Shown here: one piece after another, positions 32,765 to 42,722 of the stretch
Numbering within the stretch: the stretch's first letter is position 1
Layout of the letters: the number at the start of each line of letters is the position of its first letter
DNA from: Prorocentrum cordatum
Taxonomy: Eukaryota > Sar > Dinophyceae > Prorocentrales > Prorocentraceae
Length of the DNA: 64,000 bases
Reading direction: 5' to 3'
Assembly (NCBI GenBank): GCA_963575745.1
Contig: CAUYUJ010017791.1
Coordinates: forward strand, 5,001 to 69,000
Made by a program: the position numbers and the translations under genes
Notes under the pieces: model-generated
What the model saw: only the letters and a program-made list of their open reading frames with translations
Database searches by the model: none
What the model was told of the DNA's origin: nothing

Positions 32765-33060
32765 ATGAGGGTGCTGGGGCCGTACCTACCAGCGGGCCAG
32801 GGCATCGCGGGCGAAATCGCCAGACGCATTCGTGCGAGAAGACTGGCCTGGCGACAATGCGGTGCCTTCTGGACATCCGATACGCCACGTCAGATCAAAC
32901 GACTCATGTGCGTGGCCTTCGTCAGAGGCGCGGTCCTCATTGGACTGACGGCAATCGTTACAGCCGCAGCTTGCACCAATGCGTTATATAGTGCGTTGGG
33001 CAAATACTTACGTACTTTACCAGGACGGGCTATGTCTTGGGAAAAGGAGGGCGTCACCAT
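32765..33060 (+). pseudogene. LINE reverse transcriptase thumb region
   Basis: Reads EIARRIRARRLAWRQCGAFW, then PRQIKRLMCVAFVRGAVLIG, LTAI, and ALGKYLRTLPGRAM. The spacing A-x2-W-x5-FW, K(R/L)x6-V-x-GA-x-L-x-GL and the R-x-L-x-GRA end are the usual thumb pattern. The frame changes near 33060 and continues as SLTVRRLRWCQ. Confidence 0.7.
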
Positions 33061-33665
33061 GCGCTGCAACAGCCTACGGCACGTATTCAGGTACTGGAGG
33101 ATGGAACGTTCAAGTATCGCTGACGGTGCGACGACTGCGGTGGTGCCAGGCTTGTTCCTGCTACCCCGGGGAGCACGGCGCGGTTTTCGCTGCAGTGTTT
33201 GGCTCTTCCCGACTAGACGTATCACGGGGGGCCGGGGGGCTTGCGGGTGCAAATTGGATCGGACCACATTCTACAGTGTTCCCAACAATTTGCAGCAGGC
33301 ATGCAGTGAAACTTCGGTTGGGACGGGGGGGATGGGCTGATGCACGCAACGGGGTTCTGATCTGGCCATATTCGAGACATGGGGGTACATGACAAACACA
33401 ATGGTTACATGCAGACCCCATAGTACTGTGCAGCAGCGAAAGAAACTGGGATGTACTCGCGAGGGGTGAGGAGGAGGGGGTTAATGGAGGAGAGGAGGAG
33501 GATGACTTACTACGACCTTACTGGTGTAACCACGTTACGGTGGACACTGATGGAGTGGAAACAATATGTGGACAGCGGTGCCAGACCTACGCGGTCTTTG
33601 CAGGGCACCGACGGGACATTCGCAGCATTCGAGCAGTCGTTGCAGCAGTAATAGTTGACACCCAG

Positions 33666-33750
33666 TGTCCACGGTGTAAGAGTGCACTTGCATACAGAAG
33701 AACAACGATCGGCCATGCCGCGAGATCGGTCCACAGACGCGGGCTATGCC
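33666..33750 (+). pseudogene. LINE C-terminal CxxC/H zinc finger
   Basis: CPRCKSALAYRRTTIGHAAR then SVHRRGLC: a CxxC pair, then H, S and G-x-C with the spacing seen in post-RT zinc fingers of dinoflagellate LINEs. A second CPLC-like finger is not intact downstream. Confidence 0.65.
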
Positions 33751-34085
33751 GCCAGGACAGGTCCAAGTGCAATAACCCAGGACACCAACGTGTCGGTTCT
33801 GTGCCCATCAGGCTCAGACGCTAGAAGAGTATCAGGCGCGCATGCGAGAGCACCGCGCGGGCCCAGACCAGATCAGAGCGGCTAAAGGCGGAGATGCGCG
33901 CAGCTTGAAACGCCGAGGTCGAGGCGGTGGAGCGGCAAGTCAAGCGCCCGCTGCCGACGGAACCAGGAGCTGCGACCGCAGAAGCAGGCCGACCTCGGCG
34001 AGGGCAGCGGCAGCCAGGCGCCCCGACCAAGAGCCCGAGGAGGAGGGCGGGGTCGCGGACCCCCAGGGGGGGGTGGCGGCCCGGG

Positions 34086-34660
34086 TGGGGGGGAGGAGAG
34101 GGAGTGCAAGCAGACCTACGAGGCAGCGTGCACTGCAGCGGCTGGCCCTCCAGAACTCAGCCGGGGTCTGCAACCTTTCCCACGTCGCAGGCGAGTTCTG
34201 GCTCGCCCTCCTCGTGGAAGAGTGGATCCAGTCCCCTATGGGGGCGCGCCGCGAGTGCGGTGGGGGGGCGGGGGCCGAGGGCAAGGGCCACTGGCGCGGA
34301 CCTCCTAGCGGCCGCGTCGCGGCGGCCTCCGCGGAGGCGATCGCGGGGGCGCTCATGGCCGAGGCGCGGGGCGACGAGCGGCCGATGCAGTGCGCGGCCA
34401 AGACCCTCGCGGAGTTCATGGAGCAGCTGGGCCAGCCGGGGGGACCAACGTTCGACGCGGAAGTCTCCCTGCAGTGCAAGATCCAGGAGGCGTGCGAGCC
34501 GACGGAGGAGGGGGTGGAGACGGGGCAGCGCGGCGCCGAGCCGAGGCCACGTGCGAGATCAATGCGTCGCTGTGTTTTCAGGGTGGCGCTGTGCGAGCTG
34601 AACCTGGACCGGGCCCAGCGCGAGAGGATCCGTCGCTTCAATGGGGGTCGTGTTCAAGCA
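34086..34660 (+). CDS. GC3-rich frame: LINE C-terminus or separate gene
   Basis: Unlike the LINE body, codons here end mostly in G or C. Segments RLALQNSAGVCNLSHVAGEF, GPPSGRVAAASAEAIAGAL and LAEFMEQLG, then VALCELNLDRAQRERIRRF, fit the tail of dinoflagellate LINE ORFs in order. However, TGTGTTTTCAGG just before VALCEL (34572-34582) looks like a splice acceptor, which would favour a spliced host or domesticated gene. The frame continues open to TAG at 35006-35008. Confidence 0.4.
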
Positions 34661-35008
34661 GGCCTCGGGGCCGGCGCTGGCGTACTATGGCGCCAAGAAG
34701 AGCCGCTCAGGAGGCCCGACGCCGGGCTTGGAGAGGGTCGTCGAGGCCCAGCTCAGCGGGCGCCGCGGACAGAAAGCCAGCCACTAGAGCCACTAGAGAA
34801 GCCCAGCAGCCCTCGGCCGACCGCAGTTGCGGGCCACGCGAGCGCCCCTGCAGGACCCGCGGGGCCAAGGCCATCCAGCGACTGGTCGCCTTCAGCCCCG
34901 CCGCGCCCCAGAGCGGAACAACTCGCGATGCAGATCGACATCGGCCTCGAACGATATGCAACCTTATGGGGAAATTTTCGATTTGAGGGCCACATGGCTA
35001 CCTACTAG

Positions 35009-35775
35009 TGGGAACAACATCCGAGGGAATATTATCAGGCCATGGGGCAACAATGAGGAAAGGTTGGCCAGCGCGATCTGCCATCCTACACTCGCGTTTC
35101 TGCGGTCTAATCCCCCGCCCACCACTACTTTCTTCATCGCTATCGGCGCGCTGGCCTCAGGTGCAGGACTAGGCAGACAGCTACTGGAATCAGGGCCTCG
35201 CGGCTACAGGATATGTGCGAGTGCGCGTGCGAATGTGGACCTACCTGCGCATGGAATCCACCGACGAGAAGACTGCGGACCAACATCGGTGCCCACCTAC
35301 CCCACACACCATAAGGGGGCAACCAAGGGCCTCCACAGGGATCGCCCACTACGGGGCCTCAGGAGTCAGGGAGTCAGGGGGGAAGCTGAGCCGGGACCGA
35401 CGCAGGACATTGAGCGCCAGGAGCTGGACGGACCAGGACGCCTAAGCCTTTGCCAGACCCTTCGCTTTCTCCCACCACATCGACACCATTACGGACCTTG
35501 GCCCGCTCTCTCCCACTTGATGTGTTCCCTCAGCTCAGGAAACAACCGGGCTGGGCCAGGGGTGCAAGGCGACGGCTCCGACTCCAGCGCTGCCTAGGTC
35601 CGTCTCCTACCGCAGCCTTTCGGCTCGATCCGAGCCTTTCAGCATCCTCCCGCGCGCGGGACCTATTGGGGCCGCCGACGCCAGCGCCCAGTCGGCGCGG
35701 CTCAGCGGCGCAGCCTGGCCGCTTGGGCGGTAGCGGCCGCTGCGGCCCAGCCGACAACGCCGGCGTAAGAGGCGG
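35009..35775. other. Non-genic or unresolved stretch
   Basis: No recognisable gene. Composition is intermediate between the LINE and the following GC3-rich frame. Some of it may be LINE 3' region. Confidence 0.4.
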
Positions 35776-35779
35776 CGAC

Positions 35780-36120
35780 GACGATGGGCAGCTGGCGATC
35801 CAGAAGTCTGCTGAGCGCGGCGGCGGCCCAGGCGACCACGTCTTCGGAGCCTTGCAGTGCCCCCTGGGGGCCTGCGGCGAGACGCTGCAGAGCGCCGGCG
35901 AGAAGTGCGACGACACCATCCAGCACAACCAGATGGCGCTCTACGGCTTCTACAAGCAGCAGGAGCGCATCACCGTGAGCTTGACGAGGGTCGCCGCCAG
36001 CAAGAGCCCGAACCAGTATGAGGAGATTGGGCGCACTCATGGGACGGAGCTCTTGAAGCAGCAGCTCGGCGAAAACGGCAGAGCCATTGAGCACTCCCGC
36101 GGCGTCGAGAGCATTTTCTG
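35780..36120 (+). CDS. Unrecognised GC3-rich reading frame
   Basis: Reads DGQLAIQKSAERGGGPGDHV, then CGETLQSAGEKCDDTIQHNQ, MALYGFYKQQERITVSLTRV and YEEIGRTHGTELLKQQLGEN. Third codon positions are more than 90% G or C in 35930-36070, much better than the two other frames or the antisense strand (a Leu-rich frame that looks like a mirror). Mostly helical and charged. No family recognised. The frame continues to TAG at 36638-36640 but loses codon bias after about 36120, so the exon likely ends near there. Confidence 0.4.
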
Positions 36121-36124
36121 CAGC

Positions 36125-37020
36125 CGGAGCAGACCCCGCAAGGGCCCCCACCCGTGGGAGCCAGACTACCCGGTACACGAGTCTCCAGATCGGCTTGAAG
36201 GCCACGGCGCCAAGTGGATGGAAAATGATTGCGGCTGGGACTACGACGAGGTGGCGGCGGTGGATCAGAGCTGTCTCGGCAGCCTGCAGCAGCCGCGCAA
36301 CAGTGGTACGCAGCAGCGCCCGAAGTGCACGAACCCCAGCAAGTCCATCCAGGGGTGGACACCTCACGTGAAAGTGCTGCCGACGCAGCTGCAGCTCCAG
36401 CCAGCCCTCGCCCCCGCCAGGCATTCCAGCGGAGCCTGGTGCGCCGAGCCCGAGCGGGGGCCTTCGCCTCCGCGACCCATCGGTCGCAGAGAAGGCGGGG
36501 TGGGGGCCGGGCTGCACGTCGTGAGCAGTGATTCCAGCCAGCAGCCGGCCCTTATTCTAGCGGGGCCCGACCTGCCAGCGTCAGAAGCTTTCCCGTCCGG
36601 CATTCTCTTGCCACTGAGGCCAACTAGTGACGGAGAGTAGCCAACTCGCGGCAGGCGGCCTCCCATTCAGTTCAGCAGCAGCAGGCCATCGTTTTCTCTC
36701 TTTCGCGTCGTGCCGACAGCAGTGAGAGAGGTGGTCGGAGAGGTGTGGGGCGTGGGGGGGGGAGGGGTGTGGGGCGGGGGGGGGGGGTAAGGCTCTCAGC
36801 GGCCTTGGGCGCGTCCCAGTCGGGGAACACCGAGGGCCGCCTGCGTCCGCCATCCAGCCGCCCAGGGCAGGGTCTCCCTGCTAGGGCGCAGCTGCGAAGG
36901 CAGCGCCCGCAAGGCAGCCCCCGACAGGCAGTCGAGGGGGCCTGCATCCGAATGTTCACCCAGGGGCCGCCCTGCCTTTTTTTTCTAGGCGTCGTGACTT
37001 AGACCCCCAACGGCCTCATC
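36125..37020. other. Non-genic stretch
   Basis: Weak codon bias to about 36600, then G-rich sequence (36740-36790, GTGTGGGGCGGGGGG type) and a T run at 36978. Nothing recognised. Confidence 0.4.
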
Positions 37021-37188
37021 CTTGTCCTCCTCCTCCTCCACTTCCTCCTCCTCCACTTCCTCCTCCTCCACTCCTCCTCCACTTCCTCCTCCTCCTCCTC
37101 CTCCTCCTCCTCCTCCTCCTCCTCCACTTCCTCCTCCTCCTCTTCCTCCTCCTCCTCCTCCTCCTCCTCCTCCTCCTCCTCCTCCTGT
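37021..37188 (+). repeat. TCC microsatellite with CCACTT interruptions
   Basis: TCC array in which CCACTTCCTCCT units recur at 37038-37095 before purer TCC. Confidence 0.95.
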
Positions 37189-37366
37189 CCCCCGAGGAGC
37201 GGGGGCCGCAGAGCGCGGGCGCCGGCAGGCCCGCCGGCCAGGGGCGGCAGGCGCGCGCCCCTCGGAAGGCGAGGAAGGTCGGGGGCGGCGCTGCGGACGG
37301 CACCTTTTGGTGGGCGGCGTGCCGCTCCGCCTGACGAGCGAGCCGCGCGCACCCATGGCCATCGGG

Positions 37367-37527
37367 TTAAGTCGGGCACGTCCCTCTACAGGAGAAATGT
37401 TCAGAAACAGTAAGCAAATCATGCGGGGACGATTGTTCGGTCTTTCTGTTCTTATGTTTTGAGTATCTTCTGACACGGTTTTGTTTTTCGCTCTCAATCG
37501 GCCTGTAGGGGGACATGCCCGACCTAA
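37367..37527. mobile_element. Family A element A8, 161 bp
   Basis: TTAAGTCGGGCACGTCCCTC at the left, GGGGGACATGCCCGACCTAA at the right, with interior ATGTTCAGAAACAGTAAGCA. Flanking 8-mers do not match, so the target duplication has decayed or ends were exchanged. Confidence 0.85.
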
Positions 37528-37539
37528 TTCTAGGCCTTT

Positions 37540-37735
37540 GGATGGGGTCGGAGTAGATGGGGTCGGGGGTATCGCGCCGGCGTCGCCGATGTATCGCTGA
37601 TGCGTTGGCGATGCGTCGGTGATGCGGTTCGATCTGGGGCCCAGTTTTCACCGCGTCGGCGTCGCCGATGCACCGCCGACGTCGCCGATGCGGCGCGATC
37701 CTCCGACCCCATGCGCGCGGACCCCACCGAGGAGG
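37540..37735. mobile_element. Family I inverted-repeat element, copy 1
   Basis: Ends GGGGTCGGAGTAGATGGGGTC (shown to 20: GGGGTCGGAGTAGATGGGGT) and CTCCGACCCCATGCGCGCGG-ACCCC. The interior is made of CGCCGATGTATCG / CGCCGACGTCGCCGATGCGG words. It matches 63588-63795 along its whole length. Confidence 0.75.
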
Positions 37736-37783
37736 CCTCTGGTGTCGCTCAGCCTGACGAGCGAACGGCATAATCACACCAAT

Positions 37784-37911
37784 AGGAGGTCGGAGGGAGG
37801 GGGACTGGCTATGGGTATGGGTGCGGGTTGTCGGGCCTTGGGGGGAGTGCTTCCGTTTGAGCGGGGGCCCCCATCCGACAGCACGCACCCATAGCTCCCT
37901 CCGTCCCACCT
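37784..37911. mobile_element. Family K short inverted-repeat element
   Basis: Left AGGTCGGAGGGAGGGGGACT, GGCTATGGGTATGGGTGCGG, GTTGTCGGG; right CCGACAGCACGCACCCATAG, CTCCCTCCGTCCCACCT. The arms are about 45 bp around a ~40-bp loop. The following GGGTATGGGTGCGTGTTG repeats the left-arm sequence. Confidence 0.65.
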
Positions 37912-37914
37912 ACG

Positions 37915-38118
37915 GGTATGGGTGCGTGTTGTTCGTTCGTCACCGCTGGTTCTGGCCCACCACTCTTCGGAGCGAGCTTTCCCGAGCGTCCACTTCCCGA
38001 TCTTTCCCGAGCTTCCCGCCCCGCGGAGCAGAGCGGCGCGACACGCCATCCGCTCGCAAGGCATGGCGTGCCACCGGGGCCGCCGCGGCGACACGCTTAG
38101 TGAAAGTTCCTGGCCGTA
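37915..38118 (+). repeat. Family G dispersed repeat
   Basis: Second long copy of the repeat at 14735-14960. Interrupted at its right border by the family H element inserted at GTAGG. Confidence 0.75.
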
Positions 38119-38120
38119 GG

Positions 38121-38333
38121 TTTGGACGCCCGAAATGGGCACAGAAAGAATGGGGACTATGCCCAACAGCAGTTCCTGTTCATTTTGAAGAAGATCCGCT
38201 GTCCACGCCGCCGCGGCCTGTGTCCATTCGAGACAGAAGGCCGCCTGTCCAACAGCGGCCGCTGTTGGTTTGGGACAACATTTGTTGTTGGGCATTGTAC
38301 CCATTCTTTCTGTACCCATTTCGGGCGTCCAAA
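38121..38333. mobile_element. Family H element, 213 bp, 5-bp TSD
   Basis: Terminal inverted repeats of about 50 bp: left TTTGGACGCCCGAAATGGGC, ACAGAAAGAATGGGGACTAT, GCCCAACA; right the near-perfect complement ending CCCATTTCGGGCGTCCAAA. Flanked by GTAGG at 38116-38120 and 38334-38338. Interior shows more pairing (ATCCGCTGTCCACGCCGCCG / CCAACAGCGGCC). Non-coding. Confidence 0.88.
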
Positions 38334-38339
38334 GTAGGC

Positions 38340-38500
38340 TCGGGGGGGGACGGGTCGAACCCCAATCGCCCATTGATCGCCGACAGCCCCGCCCCGCGCA
38401 GGACCGCGCAGATCCGCTGCTCGGGGGCCCCTGGCCGACCTACCGGCGACGTACCGCCGTTGGCAAGTCGAGGCTTCCCCCCCTGAGCTGTTTCCCCCCC
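38340..38500 (+). repeat. Family D dispersed repeat
   Basis: GGACGGGTCGAACCCCAATC, GCCCATTGATCGCCGACAG, CCTACCGGCGACGTACCGCC and TTGGCAAGTCGAGGCTTCCC in the order found at 19410-19620. Confidence 0.75.
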
Positions 38501-38734
38501 GTGACGTTGTCCCAAGGGGTCCCTCGGTCACCCCCAGGGGCGAGGGGCGAGGACACAGTCGCGCTTCGCGCGTCGCGGTCTGGACCAGAGCAGCTGCCCT
38601 TTACCATGGGGGGCGGCGCGAGGGCGCGAGGGCGCGAGGACAACCGCACGTCGCGCATTGCGGGGCGCGATGCGCGAAGTTAGGTGACCTGCGGTCTTGT
38701 CGAAGAGCTAACAACGGCCACGCGCAGAGGGGGC

Positions 38735-38872
38735 TGGGGGGAGGGGGCAAGGCTTCTCAGAAGAAGGCGCGGGCGTTTCTCTATGGATGCAAGGCCGGCG
38801 CCTTCAGAGAAGCAGCCTCCTTCCAAGAAGCCTTCCCCCCTCCCCCTGGCCCCCCCCTCGGCGCGCTGCCAA
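38735..38872. mobile_element. Family E hairpin element, diverged copy
   Basis: GGGGCAAGGCTTCTCAGAAG ... CCAAGAAGCCTTCCCCCCTC, ending CCCCCCTCGGCGCGCTGCC. Same architecture as 42047-42240. Confidence 0.6.
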
Positions 38873-39059
38873 AAACAACGGCCTACGCAAACTTCTGGAG
38901 CTCCGCGCGCGTTTCTCGGCTCGGCGCCCGGCGCCCCTCAGGCGGCGCCTCCGGCGCCGCCCCCCGGCGCGCTCCGCGCGGCGGGTAAGGGAGCCCAGGT
39001 CCGATCCAAGGGAAATCCGCGCGGGCCTCTGACAGTTTGTGTCTTTGATGCCTTGTGCT

Positions 39060-39221
39060 GTAAGTCGGGCGCGACCCGCTACAGGAGGAATATGCCAGAA
39101 TACTCAAAAACTAGTATGGGTAAGATTCTTCGATGAGTGTTTGACTATTTTGATTTTTTCGGTTTTTTCGTTGAACAAGTTTTCGGCCCAAATCCGCCTG
39201 TAGGGGGACATGCCCGACCTA
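39060..39221. mobile_element. Family A element A9 with GTAAGT left end
   Basis: Begins GTAAGTCGGGCGCGACCCGC and ends CCGCCTGTAGGGGGACATGC then CCGACCTA. Flanks CTTGTGCT and CTTGTTGT agree at 6 of 8 positions. Like A3 it combines a GTAAGT donor with a CTGTAG acceptor. Confidence 0.85.
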
Positions 39222-39254
39222 CTTGTTGTTCCTCCATCCTGCGTCGAGCGTGTC

Positions 39255-40560
39255 CTGAGTTTTTGTTGTTCGCCCTTTTCGGGCTCCAGGGGCATGTCCA
39301 GGGGCTCCGGGACCGTCAACGTCCGGCTCACGATGAGGAGCTTTTCCCGCGCGGAAGGCCCCGAGGCTCGTCACAAGGGAAAGGGGTCCTGACATCGACT
39401 TGGTGGTGAGTGCGATGGTGGTTGCTGCCGTCTGCTTTCGCAGAATAGAGGCTACCCAGGCAGGCCAAACGACCATTTTGTAATCTACACGGTGGTTGGC
39501 GTTTATGCAGGCGGTCCACGCAAGACCCCCATCCCGCTAATGCTGGTTCGGGACTTCGGTGGTTCGGGACTTCGGTTTCAGATTTTAATGATTCAGGCTG
39601 TTCCTGCACACTGGCGCAACCGCCAACGCCCCATCCACTATCTCGGATTTTCGAACTGAGGGAAGCGGGTCCTGAGGGTTTTCGCCGTTTTCGTGCTCCC
39701 GGGGCCCGTCCACGGCCCCGGCGGCGTCAAACACCCACTCGGGTGGAAGAGCTGGTCCTGCGCGAAGGCCCGGGGGCCTCGGGAGCAGCCTCCGGGGGGG
39801 GCTCCTGAGGCTCGGGGGGAACGCATCCGCCCCCACACCGCCCATGCATCGTCGGTGGGGGCCCGATGGCCCGCCCCGCCTGGCTTCGCCGTCGGGGGCC
39901 CCTCGCCGATCCCTCGGCGACGCCTCGCAGATTCCGAACTCGATGTTCCCCCTGAGCCCGTCGTCCCCCAGCGTTGCCTCCCTTGGTCTTCGGGCCATAA
40001 CTCGGCTCTCCCTCGGCCAGTCCGGACGACCCTGGCCCCCCCTGAAGGCTTTCGGGGAGGTGCAGCTGCCGGAAGGCATCCCGAGGCTGGAACACCGCTG
40101 AGAGCTGGCCCCTGACCTCCGCTCCGCCGGGTCGGGGAGCCGGTCCGCCCTGAGTCGGTTCCCCCCTAACGACTACCGAACTGATTTACTCCAGACTTGA
40201 TTCTTCCGTCGAATCTGCGAACAATGCGTAGAATGCTCCGTAGAATGCTCCACAGATCTACTGAACATTCTGCGCATTCCTCGTATACGTTCGACGGAAA
40301 AAGCAAGTTTGGGGTAACATCAATTCTGCAGTCGATGCCCTGATCGAAGCGTTGCCCCTGATCGGGTTGGTCTTCGGGTCATAAAGCTCGAGTCCGCGAC
40401 CGCCGTGCGGCACGATAGCCGGGCGCCCGCAGAAAACGCTCTCGGCGAGGCGCAGCTGCTGGAGAGCATCCCGAGGCGGAAAAAACCAGAGGGAACCAAC
40501 GGAAACGCCCGAACATCTCGAAGCCCGAACACCTCGAACCCCCCTCGCAGGCGTGGCCCA
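39255..40560. other. Repeat-rich stretch without a recognised gene
   Basis: Contains degenerate family C-like modules (39262-39395; 39665-39745), a family D copy (39800-39975), and two oppositely oriented copies of a TGCAGCTGCcGGAAGGCATC / CCGAGG module (40055-40110 and 40430-40500). Confidence 0.55.
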
Positions 40561-40565
40561 CCGCC

Positions 40566-40795
40566 ATGGGCGCCACCTTCTCGACCGGCTCCAGGGCCAG
40601 CCACAAGGGCGGGCTGTCAACGAGGCGGGGTTCGTTGCTGGCGGTGCGCTCGGCGGTCGCGCTCGCGACCGGCAGCAGGGGCGACGGCGACGACGACGCC
40701 TCCAGCTCCAAGAGTGACGTGGCCGCGCGGATGACTGGCGGGCACGGCAATGACATACTGCCGGTCAAGATCACCACCGACCCGGCGGAGCTGAG
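40566..40795 (+). CDS. Possible first exon of a small gene (MGATFS...)
   Basis: ATG in a fair context (CCGCCATGGG) opens MGATFSTGSRASHKGGLSTR, RGSLLAVRSAVALATGSRGD, then DDDASSSKSDVAARMTGGHG and DILPVKITTDPAE. Gly2 and Ser6 would suit N-myristoylation. Strong GC3. A GTCAGG donor follows GCTGAG at 40795. Next downstream are a repeat module and family D (40796-41095), consistent with an intron. Function unknown. Confidence 0.4.
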
Positions 40796-41099
40796 GTCAG
40801 GGGCCAGTTCTCAGCGGTTTTCCATCCTCGGGATGCCTTCCAGCAGCTGCGCCTCGCCGAGAGCGTGCCGGGGGCGCCAGGAACGTCGAGAACGGCCGCC
40901 AGAGAGTCGACTTACAACCCGAGCACGAAGGGGCAACGTTGGGGGAGGATAGTCTCAGAGGGTGATGCATCGACCGCCCAGGACAATGCGGATGTGCTAT
41001 CAGGGGCCCATCGCCGACCAATCGGCGATCCATCATTCTCTCCGACTGCAGGTCGATGTTCCCCCTCCTTTGCCAGTCCCCCCCCCCTGTCGTTGCCTC

Positions 41100-41254
41100 C
41101 TCATGAGGGCCGCGGAGCTGGCGTACGTCACCTCCGTCCACCAGCTGGTCGGAGCCGCGGGGAATCCCGCGCAGTCCCAGTGGGATTCGCTCAAGTGGAG
41201 GGCGCTGAAGAGAGACTCTCCGAGGCGCTGCATCACGTCGGGGCGCTACGCACC
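41100..41254 (+). CDS. Possible coiled-coil exon
   Basis: GC3-rich. One frame at the 3' part reads AQVEGAEERLSEALHHVGAL then RTE, with heptad spacing, and ends at a GTGAGG donor. The upstream part is better in another frame (MRAAELAYVTSVHQLVGAAG), so either a frameshift or two alternative exons. Might belong with 40566-40795 and 41425-41540. Confidence 0.3.
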
Positions 41255-41424
41255 GAGGTGAGGTCGCGAGGCGTCCGCCTCCCTCTCAGGGAGGGCGGGT
41301 CGGAAGGCCTGTGCAGGCGCTCTCTCTCTCTCTCTCTGTTGCCTTGCATGGCCCTCCCGTGCACCTGCAGGCTCCATGCGCCTCATGCATGCGAGGGTCG
41401 TCCCTCGCACGGGTGCCAATGTGA

Positions 41425-41540
41425 GCAGGAGGTGTTGGCGGTCGAGGCGAGGTCTGCGGTGGACAACCTGGTCCCGCGCGACAGCGCTGCGCTGGCCTCT
41501 TTGTGGCGAGCTCGCCGACCGTGCCTGTCTGTAGCTGCAT
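41425..41540 (+). CDS. Possible coiled-coil exon, continuation
   Basis: GTGAGCAG acceptor followed by EVLAVEARSAVDNLVPRDSA then ALASLWRARR. Joining to RTE of the preceding exon keeps a helical, charged protein. No family recognised. Confidence 0.3.
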
Positions 41541-41751
41541 CTCGTCCATCGGCCGCCAGCCGAATCTGGCAGGCGGAAAAGTGTTGTCTCCTGAGGAGGG
41601 TGATCTGGGGAGGAAGTGGACGGCTGGGGAGAGAGGAGAGAACCGCCATGCAGCACAAGCGCACATGGGCGCAAGGGCGTTGCGTGGCCCCCTCGGGCGC
41701 CGAAAAGGTGAGAAGGCAAACATTACTGGACCACAATCGATCGTCCACTGT

Positions 41752-41760
41752 TTTTTTTGG

Positions 41761-41801
<41 letters not shown>

Positions 41802-41818
41802 GCTGTTGTTTTTTTGGG
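41752..41818 (+). repeat. TTG microsatellite
   Basis: About 17 TTG units with one CTG. Confidence 0.95.
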
Positions 41819-42046
41819 TGTATCTTGCGGAGGCTCCGGGGCCACCTCAGAGCCACCTTGGGGTCTCTTGGGTCCACGGTTGATCGGGGCCAACCTGTTC
41901 CATCCTTGAGGATATCTTGGGTTGCAGTCAGGACGCCGACACAAGGACCACATTGGGCTCATGAGGGGTTCCGGTTGCGGGCCGTTCCTCAGATCTAGGT
42001 CCGGGGCATGTTCGTGGCGCCGCGGCTTTCCGTGGCCATGATCGGC

Positions 42047-42240
42047 GGCGAGCGAGGGGGGGGAAGCGAGAAGGAGAAGGCCTTCTCAGAAGGCTCGGAA
42101 GTCCCCCATGCCTTCTGAGAAGTTTTCCGAGCCTTCCCCGAAGATACGGAAACCTTCTCAGAAGGCGCGAGGGCTTCTGAGAAGTACCGCCGCCTTTGAG
42201 AAGGCCTTCTCCTTCCCACTTCCCCCCCTCGCTCGCCGCC
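42047..42240. mobile_element. Family E hairpin element, best copy (194 bp)
   Basis: Left GGCGGCGAGCGAGGGGGGGG, AAGCGAGAAGGAGAAGGCCT, TCTCAGAAGG; right CCTTTGAGAAGGCCTTCTCC, TTCCCACTTCCCCCCCTCGC, TCGCCGCC. Terminal inverted repeats of about 55 bp, plus repeated internal CTTCTGAGAAG palindromes. Can fold almost end to end. No obvious target duplication. Confidence 0.85.
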
Positions 42241-42409
42241 GAGATTCAGCGCTCCTTCTGGCGGCACGACGGCTGCATCGGGGGCCACATTTGTGTGCAT
42301 CTCGGGCCAACGCGTGCCCTCCGACGTAACGCAGCTCGGGGGTCCAGGCCCCCAGGCAGAGGGCCCGGCGCTGCGCGAGCCCCTCCCCAGTGGAGCTGTT
42401 CGGTCTGTT

Positions 42410-42722
42410 CGCCTCCTCTTCCTCCTCCTCCTCCTCCTCCTCCTCCTCCTCCTCCTCCCCCTCCTCCTCCCCCTTCTCCTCTTTCTCCTCCTTCTCCCCT
42501 TCTCCTCCTCCTCTCCTCCCCTTCTCCTCCTCCTCCTCTCCTCCTCCTCCCTCCTCCTCCTCCTCCTCTCCTCCTCCTTTTTTTCCTCCTCCTCCTCCTC
42601 CCCTCCTCCTCCTCCTCCCCCTTCTCCTCCTTCTCCCCCTCCTCATTCTCCTCGTCCTCCTCCTCGTCCTCCTCCTCCTCCTCCTCCTCCTCCTCCTCCT
42701 CCTCCTCCTCCTCCTCCGGTGG
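42410..42722 (+). repeat. TCC microsatellite, about 310 bp
   Basis: TCC with frequent CCC/TTC interruptions; purest at 42662-42718. Confidence 0.95.

Larger units (their letters stand above)
29866..34660 (+). pseudogene. Degenerate LINE-type (non-LTR) retrotransposon
   Basis: One degraded element read across three frames. Order: endonuclease (EEP/APE type) N-terminus MKICYYNPLEAGNERLEDIS at 29864-29955. The rest of the endonuclease is at 30161-30860 with AVVLGGDVKRDLG and GPTCYEHSGQSHPDW (the GGD-x-N-like and T...S-x-IDY-like motifs, degenerate). Next comes a coiled-coil linker at 31179-31640 with RIWEAHERRNLADMHRLR and RGPKTRP. Reverse transcriptase follows at about 31950-32760, with motif A-like YDGANAF (32277-32298) and LMGDI near 32595 where a YADD-like box is expected. 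RT thumb: YLP...EIARRIRARRLAWRQCGAFW (32780-33060). Post-RT block: RRLRWCQ...VFAAVFG (33126-33200). Then a CPRC...H...GLC zinc finger (33666-33750), and a C-terminal part RLALQNSAGVCNLSHV...GPPSGRVA (34130-34640). In-frame TAG at 31401, several frameshifts and altered catalytic residues mean it is not functional. No poly(A) or target duplication was identified. Confidence 0.75.

Noticed and set aside
33842-35008. Single intact 388-codon gene
   Set aside because: Codon bias and recognisable LINE-tail segments cover only about 34086-34660; the rest reads as low-complexity Arg/Pro. I reported only that part, with two alternatives.
35702-36517. 271-codon Leu/Ala-rich frame on the minus strand
   Set aside because: Looks like the antisense of CAG/GAG/AAG-rich codons in the plus frame, which has the better third-position bias.
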